Source: Lachnospiraceae bacterium (GTDB lineage: Bacteria; Bacillota; Clostridia; Lachnospirales; Lachnospiraceae). From it: a stretch of DNA of 7,169 bases. The translations under genes were made by a program, and so were the position numbers. The stretch is from contig DOVL01000218.1 of NCBI GenBank assembly GCA_003520105.1, positions 1-7,169 of the forward strand. The letters are read 5' to 3'. The notes under the pieces were generated by a model. It made no database searches. It worked only from the letters and a program-made list of their open reading frames with translations, and was not told the DNA's origin. Each line of letters begins with the position of its first letter. Positions within the stretch are counted from its first letter, which is position 1. Positions 5,915 to 7,169 of the stretch are shown in pieces.

Positions 5915-5973
5915 TTATAAGTTTTTTTAGGGATACCTTCATAGGGTATAAATATAAAAAACAATGTATAAAA

Positions 5974-6005
5974 GTCACATGCTTTGTTGCATGTGACCTT
6001 TTTTT
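5974..6005 (+). terminator. Intrinsic terminator after the HPr-like gene
   Basis: A perfect 9-bp stem, GTCACATGC (5974-5982) with GCATGTGAC (5989-5997), has a 6-base loop and is followed by seven T residues (5999-6005). It lies 60 bases past the stop and closes the hprK-to-HPr-like unit. Confidence 0.92.
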
Positions 6006-6015
6006 GTGGTATCAT
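5987..6015 (+). promoter_or_regulatory. Possible promoter of the Sel1-repeat gene
   Basis: TATCAT (6010-6015, 5 of 6 matches) is preceded by TG-G (6007-6009), giving an extended -10. A weak -35, TTGCAT (5987-5992), overlaps the terminator stem at a 17-base spacing. The neighbouring TATAAG (6015-6020) is an alternative -10. Some promoter is expected here because a terminator separates the two genes, but the exact elements are uncertain. Confidence 0.35.
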
Positions 6016-6084
6016 ATAAGTTGCGGTAAAAGTGAAATATATTTGCTTTTTATATAGTTTCAGGCTGACGGAGGTATTAAGGGA

Positions 6085-7169
6085 ATGGGTTTTTTCAGTA
6101 ATCTGAAAGAGAAGATAACAAATATAGGCAAGAAAAAGTCTACCAAGAGCTCTACGGAGCTCCAGTTCGACAAGGCTATGAACCTCATGGAGAATGCAAA
6201 TGGTCTTGAGGCTGTTGAGATCCTGGAGAAGATAGCAGATATCGGTATCATGGATGACAACTACAAGACACTTGGTACAGACTGCCTTAAGATACTCGGT
6301 GAATTCTATGAGACCGGTAAATACAGTAATTCATCTACTGATAAGGATCTCAGCAAGGCAGCCGGATATTATGAGAAATACACCAATATGGTTAGTGATG
6401 GAGAGATGATCTACAAGGTTGCCAAGATGCACCTTGAGACTCAGAATTTCTCAAAGGCTATCACATACTTCCAGAAGGCAGCTGAGAAGGGTATCAAGGC
6501 TGCATATATGAATCTCGGTTCCATTTACGAGAACGGTCTCTCAAGAGTTGACCAGTACGGTAATAAGAGTGAGAACGTTATTCCTGTTGATCTCGAGAAG
6601 GCTATGCTCTGGTACAGAAGACTTGCGGATATGGGCGATGAGAAAGCCCAGGCAGCTTATGACAGAGTTGATTATGCTTCAAAACATACAGACAGTATCG
6701 AGTTCGAAGAGAAGGATAAGATCTATTCCGAGATATCCGAGAAGCGTAAGGAGAAGGGCAAGGAGCCACGTTTCAAGGCTATCGACCCTGCAAAGCTTCA
6801 GTATCAGTATACCTACGTACACAACCAGATAGATGGTTATATCCACAAGCTTCCTAAGGACTGGGTTAAGACCATCAACGAGATGACAGATGAGGAATAC
6901 TACGCACCGAGCATTACCTATAAGGATTTCGAGATGTATGTTTCCTATGATTCGATTCCTCGTGATTCAAAGAAGACACTTGAGAACTATCTGAGATATT
7001 GCAACGATGCTTTTGATGAAGAGCTTCAGCTTAAGTCATACATCACAGAGTATGCAGACGGTATCTGTACAACCTTCTATCACAAGGGTATGAACAAGGG
7101 TATCGTTACATTTGCATTCTATCAGGGCAGACGTCTTGCTTGTATGAGATTTGTCTGTGCAACGATGGA
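6085..7169 (+). CDS. Sel1-like/TPR repeat protein of unknown function (3' truncated)
   Basis: The frame stays open from the ATG at 6085 to the window edge (361 codons, no stop), so the C-terminus is missing. GGAGG (6070-6074) lies 10 bases before the ATG. The protein begins MGFFSNLKEKITNIGKKKS, a lysine-rich possible amphipathic segment with no signal peptide or membrane span. Residues about 25-115 look helical and repeat-like (DLSKAAGYYEKY). A clear Sel1-like repeat is FSKAITYFQKAAEKG..AAYMNLGSIYENG (122-151). A second is DLEKAMLWYRRLADMGDEKAQAAY (169-192). A charged stretch (about 216-231, rich in Lys/Glu) leads into a region from about 232 onward that I do not recognise, rich in Tyr and acidic residues. 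Sel1 repeats usually mediate protein-protein contacts, so a cytosolic scaffold role is possible, but no specific function can be assigned. Strong AAG/GAG/GGT/ATC bias hints at good expression. It is its own transcription unit. Confidence 0.88.
   Translation, partial: MGFFSNLKEKITNIGKKKSTKSSTELQFDKAMNLMENANGLEAVEILEKIADIGIMDDNYKTLGTDCLKILGEFYETGKYSNSSTDKDLSKAAGYYEKYTNMVSDGEMIYKVAKMHLETQNFSKAITYFQKAAEKGIKAAYMNLGSIYENGLSRVDQYGNKSENVIPVDLEKAMLWYRRLADMGDEKAQAAYDRVDYASKHTDSIEFEEKDKIYSEISEKRKEKGKEPRFKAIDPAKLQYQYTYVHNQIDGYIHKLPKDWVKTINEMTDEEYYAPSITYKDFEMYVSYDSIPRDSKKTLENYLRYCNDAFDEELQLKSYITEYADGICTTFYHKGMNKGIVTFAFYQGRRLACMRFVCATM

Noticed and set aside
5933..5949. Small hairpin ATACC/GGTAT after the HPr-like gene
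   Set aside because: Only 5 bp with no following T-run; the strong terminator 25 bases downstream explains the end of the unit.
6548..6832. A plus-strand frame (94 codons) within the Sel1-repeat gene
   Set aside because: It is an Arg/Ser-rich off-frame reading inside a longer coherent frame that shows Sel1 repeats and a good ribosome site.
1..7169. Mobile elements, CRISPR arrays, tRNA or rRNA genes
   Set aside because: No transposase or integrase motifs, no regularly spaced repeats, and no tRNA- or rRNA-like sequence were seen; gene content is conserved housekeeping.

Overview
The window (7169 nt, roughly 40-45% G+C by eye, every gene on the + strand) looks like chromosomal housekeeping DNA from a low-to-mid G+C Firmicute. 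Lachnospiraceae (Butyrivibrio/Roseburia-like) is my best guess. This rests on the gene order hprK - ROK glucokinase - murB - rapZ - whiA - HPr-like, the strong Shine-Dalgarno sites and the AAG/GAG/GGT-rich codon use. The assignment is an inference from gene content, with no database comparison.

Layout. (1) 1-440: the C-terminal half of a dPGM-type phosphoglycerate mutase (gpmA), closed by a strong intrinsic terminator at 482-536. (2) 441-734: a dense intergenic region. It holds an inverted repeat around a perfect TTGACA box, the gpmA terminator, a possible 24-codon small ORF, an extended -10 promoter at 611-638 and a foldable 5' leader in front of hprK. (3) 735-5914: six genes that may form one transcription unit: hprK, ROK glucokinase, murB, rapZ, whiA and an HPr-like gene. 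rapZ and whiA overlap by one base. The hprK-glucokinase and glucokinase-murB gaps hold large hairpins that lack U-tracts, so they are more likely processing or attenuation structures than simple terminators. (4) 5974-6005: a textbook terminator ending the unit. (5) 6085 to the window edge: a long open frame with no stop, encoding a soluble Sel1/TPR-repeat protein of unknown role, truncated by the window end.

How the genes fit together. HprK phosphorylates HPr-type proteins on Ser46 according to glycolytic state. The HPr-like protein at the end of the same cluster keeps Ser46 but has Glu where HPr has the PTS-active His15. It therefore looks like a dedicated regulatory, Crh-like target rather than a sugar phosphocarrier. 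A ROK glucokinase sits between them, and a glycolytic mutase lies just upstream. With murB (peptidoglycan precursor), rapZ (in E. coli, control of amino-sugar synthesis) and whiA (DNA-binding regulator linked to division), the block ties carbon-flux sensing to cell-envelope synthesis and growth. It parallels the B. subtilis yvcI-rapZ-yvcK-whiA-crh operon, but has no yvcK/glmR between rapZ and whiA.

The most unusual points are the His15-to-Glu HPr-like protein, a 73-nt element with 23-bp arms between hprK and the glucokinase gene, a decaying tandem duplication of the hprK 3' end, the operator-like palindrome around a consensus -35 box, and the uncharacterised Sel1-repeat protein. I see no mobile element, CRISPR array, tRNA or rRNA.
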